A program made the translations under genes and the position numbers. From positions 29,478,001 to 29,542,000 of the forward strand of contig CM051518.1 of the NCBI GenBank assembly GCA_028015205.1: a stretch of DNA of 64,000 nucleotides, written 5' to 3'. Shown piece by piece: positions 11,401 to 21,122 of this stretch. Below the pieces are notes generated by a model. It was not told the DNA's origin and did no database searches. It saw only the letters and a list, made by a program, of their open reading frames with translations. The stretch's first letter is position 1. The number at the start of each line of letters is the position of its first letter. The stretch is from Mytilisepta virgata (lineage: Eukaryota > Mollusca > Bivalvia > Mytilida > Mytilidae).

Positions 11401-12996
11401 GGATTCTCGGCTGAGAAGATTAAATTTCTCCAAACACCAACAGTTCAGTCTGAACTTGAAAAACTCTTGAAAGATCAAAAGATAATAGGAGCCTGGGATG
11501 TAGGGCGCGACAATACTCTTACTATGTATTCTCTGCAGGAATCATCCGCACAAAAAGCCGTAGATCTGGTTAAAGATTCAGTTATAGTAGTCACTATAGA
11601 TATGAATTCTGAGACAGACCAGAAGGAGTGGAACAAAGAAGTCGAAAAAGAAAGGTGCACATGTTAACATAACGACCTCAGACAATAACAAAGTTATTAT
11701 ATTTGCAATACCAAAAGCAAATGCTAAAGCCATTGAAGAGCATGTCAAAATATTTCAGAAGTATCCCGACAGGAAAGTTCGTGGTACTACTCATTTCAGT
11801 ACGGAAACTGGTCAGACTATCACAACCATCGTAGGTGATATCACAGATTTAGACAATGATGTTATCGTATGCAGTTCTAATAAATCATTAAATCTGAGTG
11901 CAGGCGTGGGAAGTGATCTTGTAGCAAAAGGTAAACTAAATAGATTCAAGTCTACTAACAAACATTCTAAGATAGCAAATTTAAAGCGGTATATATGTAT
12001 GCATTTCTTAAAAAAAAGATATGGCTCGTCAGTTGCATTCAAGGCCGAAAGTGTAGGAAGTCGGAAAAAAAACAAAAAAATACACACACTTAAAGAGTCA
12101 CATAAATGATATCGTTATAGCAGACAGTTAAGTTACGTTTATATCCGTAGATATCGAGATTTTATTACCCAAGGTACCCAAGTACACCCTATTGCTGGTA
12201 AAGTAGCGTTATTTTCAATTTCATCAATAATGTGACTTTGAAGTGGATAATTAATATAAGACGGTAGAAATTCCATGCATACTAATATTTGCAATTTAGC
12301 AATAGGATATTTTAATAAATGTCTTTATTTTCAGCTGGCATCGAATGGGCAATGGATGGCAACGTCGGTTATACGAATAAGTAACGACCAGACAAGACGT
12401 GTCTTAAGCCAATGATAATATAATTCCTAGAATTGAGATAATAAATTTTTTAAATGCTATTCGAGTAGTTTTAAAATTATGATCATAGCTGCAAATATTT
12501 TTTCTTCAGGTTTTTTAAGTAGTTCAAGCAATTTGAATGTTTATTTTTCTCTTTAGGAGGCATTGAAATTCAAACAGAATGCAAACGTTTTCTCGATAAA
12601 AAGCCAAACAAAACGCTGGAGGAAAATGAAGTATTCTGCAGCAAAGCTTTTAAACTTAAATGTAAGATGGTGGCCCATGTTGGAGGTACAGACTGGCAAG
12701 GTGATCACGAAAAGGCAAAGATTTCTCTTATAAATGTAGTACAGACAGCTTTAAAAATGACTCAAAAAAATAAACACACAAGTCTTGCAATCCCAGCTTT
12801 GTATACTGGTCACCATAATTATCCAGTAAAAGAAGTCACTGAATGGATAGTTGAAGCCGTCAGCAAATTTCTTGAAAAGAATGGAAAACAAACAAGCATC
12901 ATGAACGTTTATTTATGTGACAAGTTAAAAGATCGCGTTGACAATTTTGTAAAGGCTTTAAAAAAGCACTACACTTTGATATACGAGAGGGAGTGA
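1011..12996 (+). CDS. TRIM-RRM-KH-macrodomain fusion protein (spliced, 8 exons)
   Basis: Exons: 1011-2400, 2810-2851, 7436-7483, 7761-7802, 8952-9101, 9931-10110, 10658-11930 and 12557-12996. Every junction is GT-AG and every intron is phase 1. Removing one surplus base in exon 7 gives 1187 codons plus a stop. Order: RING (residues 16-58), two B-boxes (about 95-190), coiled coil (about 190-310), filamin-like Ig domain (about 385-460), acidic linker (464-507), basic linker (508-557), RRM (about 563-640), KH-like repeats (about 640-940), macrodomain (about 965-1187). From family knowledge, RING/B-box proteins are ubiquitin E3 ligases, and the second half resembles PARP14/DTX3L relatives that bind nucleic acid and ADP-ribose. 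The WWE and ART domains of PARP14 are absent. I infer an ADP-ribose-directed E3 in innate immunity or stress. A sequence AG at 1002-1003 may be the acceptor of a 5'UTR intron. The frame break could mean a pseudogene or an assembly error. Two adjacent genes are possible but less likely, given the unbroken phase chain. Confidence 0.75.
2810..9101 (+). CDS. Exons 2-5: acidic linker then basic, possibly nuclear-targeting, linker
   Basis: Exons 2-4 are 2810-2851, 7436-7483 and 7761-7802, of 42, 48 and 42 bases; all are symmetrical phase 1-1 units. They code for DSIENGMDRYENRI, then ELFCNGSEYPDSDEEC, then GSSDAYLEEDDDEE, a strongly acidic Ser/Asp/Glu linker. Exon 5 (8952-9101) codes for 50 residues that open with VPADIDIDEMICEDD and then turn basic (RPKRAKKIRQ), which could be a nuclear localisation signal. 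The four exons are small and not conserved-looking; their support is the matching splice sites and phases. Each can be skipped without breaking the frame, so alternative splicing is possible. Confidence 0.65.
3472..3676. mobile_element. 205-bp MITE in intron 2 of the TRIM-like gene
   Basis: Terminal inverted repeats of about 23 bases (CTGTAAATTCGGAAATTATT at the left; its complement with one or two changes at the right), flanked by TA on both sides. The inside is rich in CGCAATAATT-type motifs. The TA pair suggests Tc1/mariner-like mobilisation. Confidence 0.75.
4128..5400 (-). repeat. Large tandem-structured repeat family, copy C
   Basis: About six units of roughly 165 bp, each with a form of AAGGACCATTGCTGCCAA, TGGTTTCAGACAAGAAGAT, GGGTCCTATGTTAAACTAA and TTGGTTGACAGTCCGG. 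Read on the minus strand it matches the copies at 46572-48090 and 58053-58975. Interrupted at 4660-4870 by another repeat. Confidence 0.75.
4660..4870 (+). repeat. Dispersed repeat nested inside copy C
   Basis: The part ACTCAGGTGCTCCGCAAGGG to CCGCCATGCTGC also occurs at about 21345-21550, with the same order of short motifs. The unit boundary with the surrounding array is broken here, so the insertion is younger than the array. Confidence 0.65.
5815..6330 (+). repeat. Tandem repeat of about 155 bp, four copies
   Basis: The motif GGTACATTATTCCTTTGTCAC recurs near 5822, 5977, 6130 and (changed) 6268, each time followed by TTTGGAATACGGAA, GTTGGCTCAGTAATTGC and ATTGTGCCAAAGG. The last period is shorter (about 138). 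Lies in intron 2 of the TRIM-like gene, just after a run of about 17 G (5789-5805). Confidence 0.75.
6685..7185 (+). repeat. Tandem repeat, alternating units of about 130 bp
   Basis: ATGTGATTCCAATTT recurs near 6805, 6937 and 7075. Alternate units differ, so the real period seems to be about 265 bp (an A-B-A-B order). AT-rich, no coding signal. Confidence 0.65.
8341..8700. repeat. Inverted-repeat element with GCTGTATTGGCC motif
   Basis: Positions near 8369-8420 and 8440-8493 are inverted copies (TTTCTGTATTGGCACTGGTA against its complement) around a short centre with GACCCGTAGGGTCGAGGG. A related sequence lies at 41335-41430, which supports a mobile family. Confidence 0.65.
9254..9355 (+). 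repeat. 30-bp tandem repeat, about 3.4 copies
   Basis: Unit AGGAAAAGGTACACTAGTGT plus AAATAGTCCT, the inner copies almost identical. Located in intron 5 of the TRIM-like gene. Direct copies without spacers, so not a CRISPR array. Confidence 0.85.
9931..11930 (+). CDS. Exons 6-7: RRM and PARP14/DTX3L-like KH region, start of macrodomain
   Basis: Exons are 9931-10110 and 10658-11930. The RRM crosses the junction: an RNP2-like strand (SISVQGF), an RNP1-like strand (FMVVFSN), and a final strand ending HTLKIEIY. About 300 residues of repeated alpha/beta units follow, with motifs such as SLEVNCLLTIETKDYRQKA, SFQPDGTKSYLIVVGY and NVVEFSGTAGIVSFAKQRM. I recognise these as the KH-like repeats between the RRMs and macrodomains of PARP14-type proteins. 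The frame then meets TAA at 11665, while the next frame continues into VNITTSDNNKVIIFAIPK and the macrodomain start TIVGDITDLDNDVIV. The exon is 1273 bases, one more than the 1272 that phase 1-1 requires. Confidence 0.75.
11641..11667 (+). other. Single-base frame break before the macrodomain
   Basis: In frame the sequence reads Glu-Val-Glu-Lys-Glu-Arg-Cys-Thr-Cys-stop. Skipping one base near 11650-11654 restores a frame that is open to the donor at 11930 and joins exon 8. The site lies in an A-rich run (GAAAAAGAAAGG), typical of an indel error or allele. A slip during translation or a real null allele are the other options. No usable short intron is present. Confidence 0.75.
12335..12384 (+). 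other. Possible alternative terminal exon inside the macrodomain intron
   Basis: A good acceptor (TTTTCAG ending at 12334) precedes an open stretch in the required phase 1. It would code for A-GIEWAMDGNVGYTNK and then TAA. It begins with GIE, like the real exon 8 (GGIE), and would cut the macrodomain after its first third. It could be a poison or terminal exon, or chance. Confidence 0.3.
12557..12996 (+). CDS. Exon 8: C-terminal two thirds of the macrodomain
   Basis: With the end of exon 7, this exon completes one macrodomain. The GDIT motif, the GVGSDLVAKGG loop across the splice junction, and the phosphate loop PALYTGHHNYP correspond to the canonical GDIT, G-V-A...GG and PAIGTGxxGFP motifs, so ADP-ribose binding looks retained. 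The usual NAAN is replaced by SSN, which leaves hydrolase activity doubtful. The chain ends at TGA 12994-12996 after KKHYTLIYERE. No WWE or ART domain follows. Possible poly(A) signals AATAAA occur at 13607 and 13969, which would give a 3'UTR of 0.6-1.0 kb. Confidence 0.8.
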
Positions 12997-14280
12997 AAAC
13001 AGAAATCTGTTTTCATTTCATGTTCATTGAAGATTCTCAGTTCTATAGCAAAGAAATCTATCTCCAGAAGCAATTCTTCATGCAGCAAGAATACACTGTT
13101 GAGTGAGTGTTTGACAATCTACTTAATTTTTTTTCTGAAAATTTTATACCGGGCCAATTTTATGTTTTCTTTCCCTTATACTTTAAAAATCTTACATTAT
13201 GGCTCAAGATTAATTTTTGCACACTCGAAACAAGAACCGTTAAATTCTATGATTCAACACACTGGGACAAAATGGATAATTTTTCTGGTCTTTTGTATAT
13301 GTGTTTGTCCCAAGCAAGAACCGTATATATTCAGTGGAAGTCTATTGTCTACCTGTGATATATTTTTTGTATGAAATACTAGTACTCTGTTTATTTAGGA
13401 TTTTGTTAAATTTTTTACACCATTGTTTTTTGGGATCATATAGTGCCGGATTTGTGGTGGTTTTTCTTTTTTGATGTCCACACAAGAACCCTTTTGTTTA
13501 ATATTTTTCCTTGTTCAGACCTATGGGATGTTTTCGCAACCCATTTACTTTTTAATATTCCAAATACATAGAAATTGATCTCTGACCAATGAATTGCGGC
13601 AAGATTAATAAATTAATTATACAATTTTAAGAATTCTGATGATTGTTTGGTAACTTAAAATACTTGTATCTCAAAATCAGCTACTGTTATGTTTTCTTAT
13701 AATGCTATCATTTTTAAGCAAAACTCATTTATATGCAAAACTAAGAAAGCAAGGTTGTTTTAAACCCGATGTCAATAGCAGTTTAAGACGTTTCAAGACC
13801 TGACTTACGTACAGTGTTGTTTAAATGTTGTTTCCAGTGAAGATTATCTTCTTCTTTTTTTTAAGATAATATTAAAATTTGTAAATATCATGGCAAACAT
13901 CTAATGCATGCATGCAACATTAGTAATATGGAGATCTATATTTTAAAGAATTGTAAATAGTTTATAGGAATAAAGTTATGTATTGAGTCTATTGACGTTA
14001 CGCGCGATGTTCGTGCATAAGCTGAAAAACGGCGTGTTTCGATACAACAAACCTCATACTTTCATGACCTGTCATTGTATGCGGGTTTTCTTTCAAAACC
14101 ATGACTGGAGCAATCACAATTTTATTTAAACTTTAAAAAAATACTGAACTGACTGGCATATGGGCGACTTTAAAAAAATAAAATTTAAATTTCGCTCTTT
14201 TCACAGTTATCACAGGTATAAAATAGCATCGGATCATATAGTTTTAAAGTAGAATTGCCCGACAATAACTTTAAAAAAAA
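12997..14280 (+). other. 3' flank of the TRIM-like gene with poly(A) signals
   Basis: AATAAA at 13607-13612 and 13969-13974. T-rich sequence with two loosely similar stretches near 13205-13330 (AAGCAAGAACCGT type). Open frames here are short and have no recognisable product. Confidence 0.5.
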
Positions 14281-14297
14281 TTTGGCAAAAGTTTTAT

Positions 14298-14675
14298 ATC
14301 GGGCGAAGCCCGACTAAGTGTAGAATATGGGTCTCAAATCCAGATATCAAGTAGACTGTAGTTTCAAACCGGAAGTAGCATTTGTAAATCTATCCCAGAA
14401 ATCCTAAAAAATACAACGCGACTTCCGGTTAAAATATTTTCGCACTTGCACAAACTTAAAAAGAAATTATGTTTTTCTATACGATATAATTTTCCACCGA
14501 CTTTTTTTCGAGTTTTTGTGCGCATTGGGAACTTTATTCGAAAATTTCTTCAATGACCTACAAATATGACACCATAACAACGGCTTCCAATATGGCCGTG
14601 TTTACATGACGACGGACTAAAAAATATTGCTATATGGGCTTCGCCCGATTTTAGGCTAAAGCCTACTCCATATTA
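14298..14675. repeat. Element bounded by GGGCGAAGCCC inverted motifs
   Basis: TATCGGGCGAAGCCCGACTA at the left and TATGGGCTTCGCCCGATTTT at the right, inverted, about 340 bases apart. Each motif is itself nearly palindromic. No target duplication was seen. Confidence 0.5.
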
Positions 14676-14819
14676 GCAAAAATGGCAATTTTCAGAGTTA
14701 TTTCTACGGCATTTCAAAGTTACGTAAATTTGACGTCATAAAAAGTGTTTGCACTTTAACCAGGCAAGCTATGTTGTTGCATTAATATTCACAATTCTTC
14801 CAGTCTAAAAATATATATT

Positions 14820-15245
14820 AAGTTATTTCCGAAAACTTGACCATTAGCACATCATTATAAAAGCTCAAATATTAAAAATAAGATCACTTGGTAAAAGAGT
14901 TTGCAAAAAAGTCCGGAAAACTAATATTTTGACAATAATTTCTATTTCTAAGAGCAATAACTCTCACAATAATTATCCGATTAGCTTTAAACTAAACTAT
15001 CATCTGCAGGTCACATACCAAAAAATAGATCCTTTGGATAAAAGAGTCCGGAAAACTGTAGTGAAACTGGCGGACTTTTTTGGTGTCACGATTCTGACTC
15101 TAAAATTATAATTTGCAGTTATTTCACTTACTTTACTTCCATTTCCGGCGAACGAAACTTTTTCTAGCTTTAGTATGTTGTACAATATGGCTGCCCCCAT
15201 TAAACAAAGACTTTTCTAAATGACCCATATGTAGAAAATGCATAT
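14820..15245 (-). repeat. Dispersed repeat D, copy 1
   Basis: Contains AATAAGATCACTTGGTAAAA, GTCCGGAAAACT and ACAATAATT motifs, found again at 16480-16990. The end at 15140-15240 (CGAACGAAACTTTTTCTAGC to GACCCATATGTAG) recurs in opposite orientation at 40020-40130. Confidence 0.65.
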
Positions 15246-15789
15246 GCTTCTATGGCGCTTGCTATTATCTTATTGCAAATGTAATTTTTCTCAATAGTAC
15301 TAATATCTACGATTCGTGGAATTCCAATGTGTATTTATCAAATAACGTGGGTTTTACGAAGTCTTACGCTGATGTTCCATAGATGATTTCGCTATAGAAA
15401 CATAACCGTGTTCTAAATAGAACAATTATTATTGACGCATGCCCACTTGCAATGCGATGTTGACGAGAAGCGTGAAGCACTCACTGAATGTATCTTACAT
15501 TTATCGCTTTGCAAACGTCACAATCCAGGGTATAACGTCATACATTCAAATGTCGCCACATCGACGGTCAAAAACTGAAAATCATATGTTGTACAGGATC
15601 TGGAACGCTTGTAATTGCTTTAAAATCTCACAAAAATGTAAGTCGATTTAATTTTGTTTGTTTAAAGACATTTTACGTTTTTTTTTGTAAAACTTCTTGC
15701 CTTGTTAAAATCGACATGGCTTCCCGTAAATGATGCCTTATAGGGTTCGCTTTGATTACATTAATGATGCATATTGTCCTATTAGAATC

Positions 15790-15942
15790 GAAATAATTCG
15801 TTGGTGCCATGCCTTATGGTTAGTTTAACATGGTTAGGCATTATATTTGTTAATATTTTACACCTCGCTAAAGCTTGGTTTAAAATATAAACAAATATAA
15901 TGCCTACCCATGTTATAGAGCATGGCACCAATTAATTATTTC
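15790..15942. repeat. Long hairpin (MITE-like palindrome)
   Basis: The two arms of about 70 bases pair almost fully: GAAATAATT, GGTGCCATGC, AACATGG, AGGCATTATATTTGTT and TTTTA recur as complements on the other side of a CTCGCTAAAGCTTGG centre. Confidence 0.75.
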
Positions 15943-16479
15943 TTAATTTATTCATCGTAACGTTTGTGTTAAAGTTTCTAGATTGAGCCGACGTTTTCAT
16001 CTTATGAGCATGATGTTCTCCAGATTACACGAAAACAAATATATATATATATATATAAATTAAAAATAAGAAATAAAAACCAAATTCTAAAAACATGAAA
16101 TACTTGCCATTTTCAACCGCGAACGTTTTAAAAGGCCAATGAATAATATTCAAAAATTTCAATGATGTTATCTGAGTTTTTCCAGCTACTAGAGTCATCC
16201 GATAGAAATTGCAATCGTTTTAAGGATCGCTAAATGTGCATTAGATGAAACAAGCACTCTGCGTGTATTACCTCCGTCGCAAAGAGCGATCGATCTCGAA
16301 AAAGTCGTATACAAAGTCCCCTACCGGCTTGAGCTGTGAGAAAACTCACAAATGCTCCTTGTCTATGTGAATTGGATTTAGACGTATGGACAGAGTTATT
16401 GCTAAATATCCTAAAACTATGTTTGCAAGAGGTACACAATAATTACCTGATCTGCTTGAAACTAAAACTTGATCTGTAG

Positions 16480-16990
16480 CTAATCATAATAAGCTCACAT
16501 GCCAAAAATAAGATCACTTGGTAAAAGGGTTTGCAAAAAAAAGGTCCAGGAAACTAATATTTTGACAATAATTCCTATTTCCAAGGGCAATAAATCTCAC
16601 AATAATTGTTCGATCAGAGTGAAACTCAAACTTGATTTGTAACACATCATTATAAGCTCATATACCAAAAATAAGATCACTTGGTAAAAGGGTTTGATAA
16701 AAAAAAGTCCGGAAAACTGTTATTCTGGCAATGATTCCTATTTCCAAAGGGAATATCTCTCACAATGTATCTTGAAGGGCAATAAATCTCACAATAATTA
16801 TCCGATAAGCGTGAAACTCAAATTTGTAACTCGTCTTTATAAGCTTACATACTAAAAATAAGATCAGTTGGTTAAACGTCTTCTGAAGAAAGTCCGGAAA
16901 ATTGTAGTGCGACTGGCGAACGGACGGACGGGTGGACGGACAGAGGGCAAACATATAGTCCCCTTTGGCGTTGCCGGATAGGGGACTAAT
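16480..16990 (+). repeat. Dispersed repeat D, copy 2, with GGACGG tail
   Basis: Two to three internal units with AATAAGATCACTTGGTAAAA and CTCACAATAATT, ending in GGACGGACGGGTGGACGGAC and a GC-rich close (AGTCCCCTTTGGCGTTGCCG). The longer of the two copies in the window. Confidence 0.65.
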
Positions 16991-17640
16991 AAGAACATTT
17001 CCCAATTAGAACACGACGTTCTTTATAGGGATAACTGCGCGTTGTCATGTTACTCTTACAAGTACGAACATCGCGCGTAACGTCATTGAACATTCTGAGT
17101 TGTTTACTATCCAAAACCCCACGTACCTCCGTAGATTTGTGACTGCCAAAAGACTGATTTTTTTTAATATTTCTGATAGGAGAGGAACTATAATCCGGAG
17201 TTCTTAAAATCATAATTTTGACATAGTAAATTGTGTTGTTTTTGCTTTGTATTTGTTTATTTGTATGTCTTTATTATTAACGTCCTTCCAATGCCAAAAA
17301 ATGAAATATTATACTGGAAAATGTAACAAATAATCGCAAAATAAAACCTTTGATAATATATGCTTCTGACCAAGTTCCTTCTAAACCAAACTACTTAATC
17401 AATCTAATATTACCATTAGACGTCGCGAAAAAATCACTGTAAAAAAAAAACAATTAACCGTGATGAAAAGATTTTTTATTCGAACTTAAATCTAGAATGC
17501 ATATTTTTATCAAGAAGAGCTTCTTGTCATAATGAATTAAAATACATGCAGCTTTATCAATAATATGAATTTTTACATGGTACTTGAGATTTCAGTAATC
17601 TCAGATGTTGATGCTCTGTCTCAACTTTAGAGATCTTTAT

Positions 17641-19016
17641 CACAGTGTGGGAGCGGAAATTAATATTTTTGTGGTCACTTTTTAAAAGTGATATTTTCCA
17701 GAAAAAAGGAATTACCGATAAACAGAATAATAGTTAGTTTTGTTTTTGATACTCACTCTATCATGTGGAATATCTAAACTCGCCCTTCGGGCTCGTCTAG
17801 ATAAACGAAACAACCTATCATTCTATATATAGCAATGTAATATTCCTTGTTAAACGTAACCAAACATTTGCGCCAATATTCGCAGTTATTGCAACTAAAT
17901 GGCGAAATCATCGGTAGTTTTCTTGTGTGGTTAGGTCTATATTGCGTTGCTATACAATGAAAGGAGAAGTTGCACATTATTGAATTGGTGAAGGCGGGCG
18001 GGCGGGCGGCTGTCACTCGTGTCCGGCCTTTAAATGTCTTGTCTTAAGACCTAGACCTTAGATTTATGGTGTGTAGGTAGGTTATCTCAAGATGATGTGT
18101 CGCGTACCAAGAATATTGACCTTGACCGTTGACCTCAAGGTCAATAAAGAGGTCATTTTGTAACTTTTTTGTCTAAAGACCTCGGCCTTGGCTCTTTGGT
18201 GTGTAGGTAGGTTACCTCGAGACGATTATTCACATTCCAGGATATTGACCTTGACCTCAAGGTCAATAAATTGGTCCTTTTTGTAACTTTTTTGCCTTAA
18301 GATCTAGGCCTTGGATATTTGTTGTGTACGTAGGTTTCCTCAAGATTATGTGTCGCATATTAAGGATGTTGACCTTGAACTTTGACCCCAATGTCAATAA
18401 ATTGCTAATCATGTCCAGCGTATAACTTTTTTGTCTTTAAACCCAGATCTTAGATCTTTCATGTGTGGGTAGTGTACCTGAAGATGATGTGTCGTGTACT
18501 AAAGATGTTGACATCTGACCTTGACCCTTGACTTTTTTGTTGGAGAAAAGTTACGCAGTAAAAATGAAATAGAAAGAAAACCCGCTTTGCTGTCACTCAG
18601 ACAGCACTCTTGTATTAATTTTAGAGGCAAAATAATTCGGAAAAATTTGGTTTTAAGGTACTGTATAAAAATGAATTGCCTTCTAGATAACCTAGAGAAC
18701 ACATTCAAATGATTACCGTTTTTAACATTTCTAACAGTAAATTTAAGAAGCACCGTGATCAAAGCTTGATAAAAGAGATATTCATCATGTTTGTTGAAAA
18801 ATAAAATCATGTACTTTTAAAGGCTTGTAAACGACCAAGCGTCAAAAGAGGCATCCATACCTTAACTTTCCATAAAATACATGTATGTGTAAAATACAAA
18901 AATATATATATTTATGGGTACCAGCGATCTTGGTAGCAACTGACCGATTCGTCGCTATACAAAATCGCAACTAAACAAGTGACCAAATAAATATTCATTT
19001 CCGCTCCCACACTGTG
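17641..19016. mobile_element. 1.4-kb inverted-repeat DNA element, TTTAT duplication
   Basis: The ends (17641-17668 and 18989-19016) are inverted copies matching in 27 of 28 bases, beginning CACAGTGTGGGAGCGGAAAT, and similarity continues to about 50 bases. TTTAT lies directly outside both ends. No transposase frame is inside, so it would be non-autonomous. It carries the tandem array at 18040-18535. Confidence 0.75.
18040..18535 (+). repeat. Tandem array of about 130 bp with TGACCT/AGGTCA half sites
   Basis: Four units, each with a form of TGTGTAGGTAGGTTA, GATGATGTGTCGC and a cluster TTGACCTTGACC...TGACCTCAAGGTCAATAA. The cluster contains everted AGGTCA half sites two bases apart and the extended half site TCAAGGTCA. 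The fourth unit is degraded. Confidence 0.75.
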
Positions 19017-19724
19017 TTTATAGCAAGCAGCAAGCGAGACAAAAATTGGCATAACATTCAAATCAAAATCGTAATCTTATATAGGACCAGATGTTAGTTT
19101 ATTTTTATGGAAAAATGTGTGAATACCTTTTGTGCTTATGAAATAAAAATGCATTTATCTATGATATTTGTTTTTAGTAGCTATGAGTGTATTATATTAA
19201 GTAAATAATATAAATTTAAAGTAAAAAGATAAAGGGTATTTGTCAATGTGATAATATCTATCGAAGCTGTATTAACAAAAATGATAGCCATGTAGTTTTG
19301 TGACCCCCAATATAAACATTCTGATTTGACGAACTGAATGTGTACTTTTCGGTAAATCGTCATTGAAAGTTCAAGCCATCAATGTTAAAAACCGGAAACG
19401 ATAACCCAAAATGTTTTATAGAAGAAAAAAATAAAAGCAAAAACGTTGCTATGAATATACGCGTTCCTGGTATTTTACTTTCATATACATCATATTAAGT
19501 GTTTAATCATTTTACACGAATCAACTCTTTTTTTTTTTGGCTTTATTTTGAAAACTATTCACCAGCGTGCACGATTTTAATTATTACTCTCACATATATT
19601 TTCATAAATAAATATTTTCTTAAAACAATTTTTCGCTGTCAAAATTATTATATTACGTCATTACCACGGTCGGTACATCAGTAATTTTAAGCTACCTTAA
19701 GCACAAGAAACCAATATTTATCCC

Positions 19725-20695
19725 CGCGCTTTGGAAGAAAGTTGGGGGATATAGCGATTGTCTCCGTCCGTCCATCAAACTTTCTTGTGACATCAACTCC
19801 TTCACTTTTGGGTTTAGAAATTTAATTTCTATATAGGACGGTTGCATACCACCTGTAGATGCTCAGTAAGGTTTTAGAATTTTAATTTTCTAAACAAGGG
19901 GCCAACAGGGGTTGAACTTCGAAAATTTGGAATTAAAGCTTGTGACCTAAACTCGTCTTTCATTTTTCAATTTATGCATTTCATATCTATACAGTTTTGT
20001 CATGCACGATATGCAGATGCGCAATAAGGTTTTAAATAGAATTTTAATTTTCTAAATTGGGGCCCACAGGGGTCGAATTTTAAAAGTTGTGAATAAACTC
20101 TTTTATTGTGACCTAAACTCTTTTATTTTTGACTTCATGCATTTTATTGCTATACAGTATTGTCACATACTGTATGCAGATGTGCAATGAGGTTTTAGAA
20201 TTTTGATTTTCAAAAATTGGGGCCCATAGGGGTCGAATTTTGAAAATTAGAAATTTAAGCTTGTGACCAAAACTCCTCTTTCATTTTTGACTTCATGCAC
20301 TTAATTTCTATACAGTATTGTCACATACTGTATGTAGATATGCAATAAGGTTTTAGATTTTTTATTTTCAAAGATTGGGGCCCACGGGCGTCAAATTTTA
20401 AAAAAAAATGTGAATTTACGCTTGTGACATAAATTCCGCTTTCATTTTTGATTTCATGCATTTAATTTCTATACAGTATTGTCACATACTGTTTTTAGAT
20501 GCGCTATAAGGTTTTATCATTTTAATTTTCAAAAATTGGGGCCTTTAGGGGTCAAATTTCAAAAATTGGGAATTATAAGCTGGTAACTGAAACTCTTCTT
20601 TCATTTTTCATTTGATACATTTTATACAGTATTCTCATACACTGTATGCAGATGCGCAGTAAGGTTTTAGAATTTTGATTTTCCAAAATTGGACC
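19725..20695 (+). repeat. Tandem array of about 155 bp, six or more units
   Basis: Units carry CAATAAGGTTTTAGAATTTT, TTGGGGCCCACAGGGGTCGA, GTGACCTAAACTC and TTTCTATACAGTATTGTCAC. It begins with CTCCGTCCGTCC. Lies just 3' of the last exon of the minus-strand gene. The array at 22060-23010 is the same family in opposite orientation. Confidence 0.75.
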
Positions 20696-20910
20696 TGATT
20701 TCAGAGAAAGGTCCACAAGGATACATCAAGTGGGGAGTGCGGTGATAGATGTCGTATGTGTATTTACATATATTAATTTTTTGATGATTTTATATAACAT
20801 TTTGTCACGCTGGTAGTATTTTCGTTGTTTAGAAATTTCTTTACTAGTACGTTAAGACAAAAAAAAATGCCGAATTCTCGGTAAGTAAACAATTGATAAA
20901 TCGACAAAAC

Positions 20911-21122
20911 TTAATCAGTATACTGCAAGTCAAAATTGTCTTTTGTCCTCTCTAAAGCTTTTAACTCATTCTTTGCTTTGAACAAACTGTAAGCTAAAAT
21001 TCCAGTTCCAGTCGACAACGCTATCATCAATATAACCAAAAATGTTGTCGCCAAAACTACAGATTTCGATTTGAAGCAATTTCCCTCTGCCAAAGATGAT
21101 TGTGGCGACTGTTTAGTTGACC
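20911..21122 (-). CDS. Exon 11: transmembrane helix and cytoplasmic tail
   Basis: Codes for residues 615-684. A hydrophobic span of about 26 residues (VVLATTFLVILMIALSTGTG and on) is followed by a tail of about 22 charged residues ending NFDLQYTD. The acceptor at 21123-21124 and phase 1 match exon 10. The tail has a single Tyr and no clear ITAM, ITIM or other signalling motif. Confidence 0.85.
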
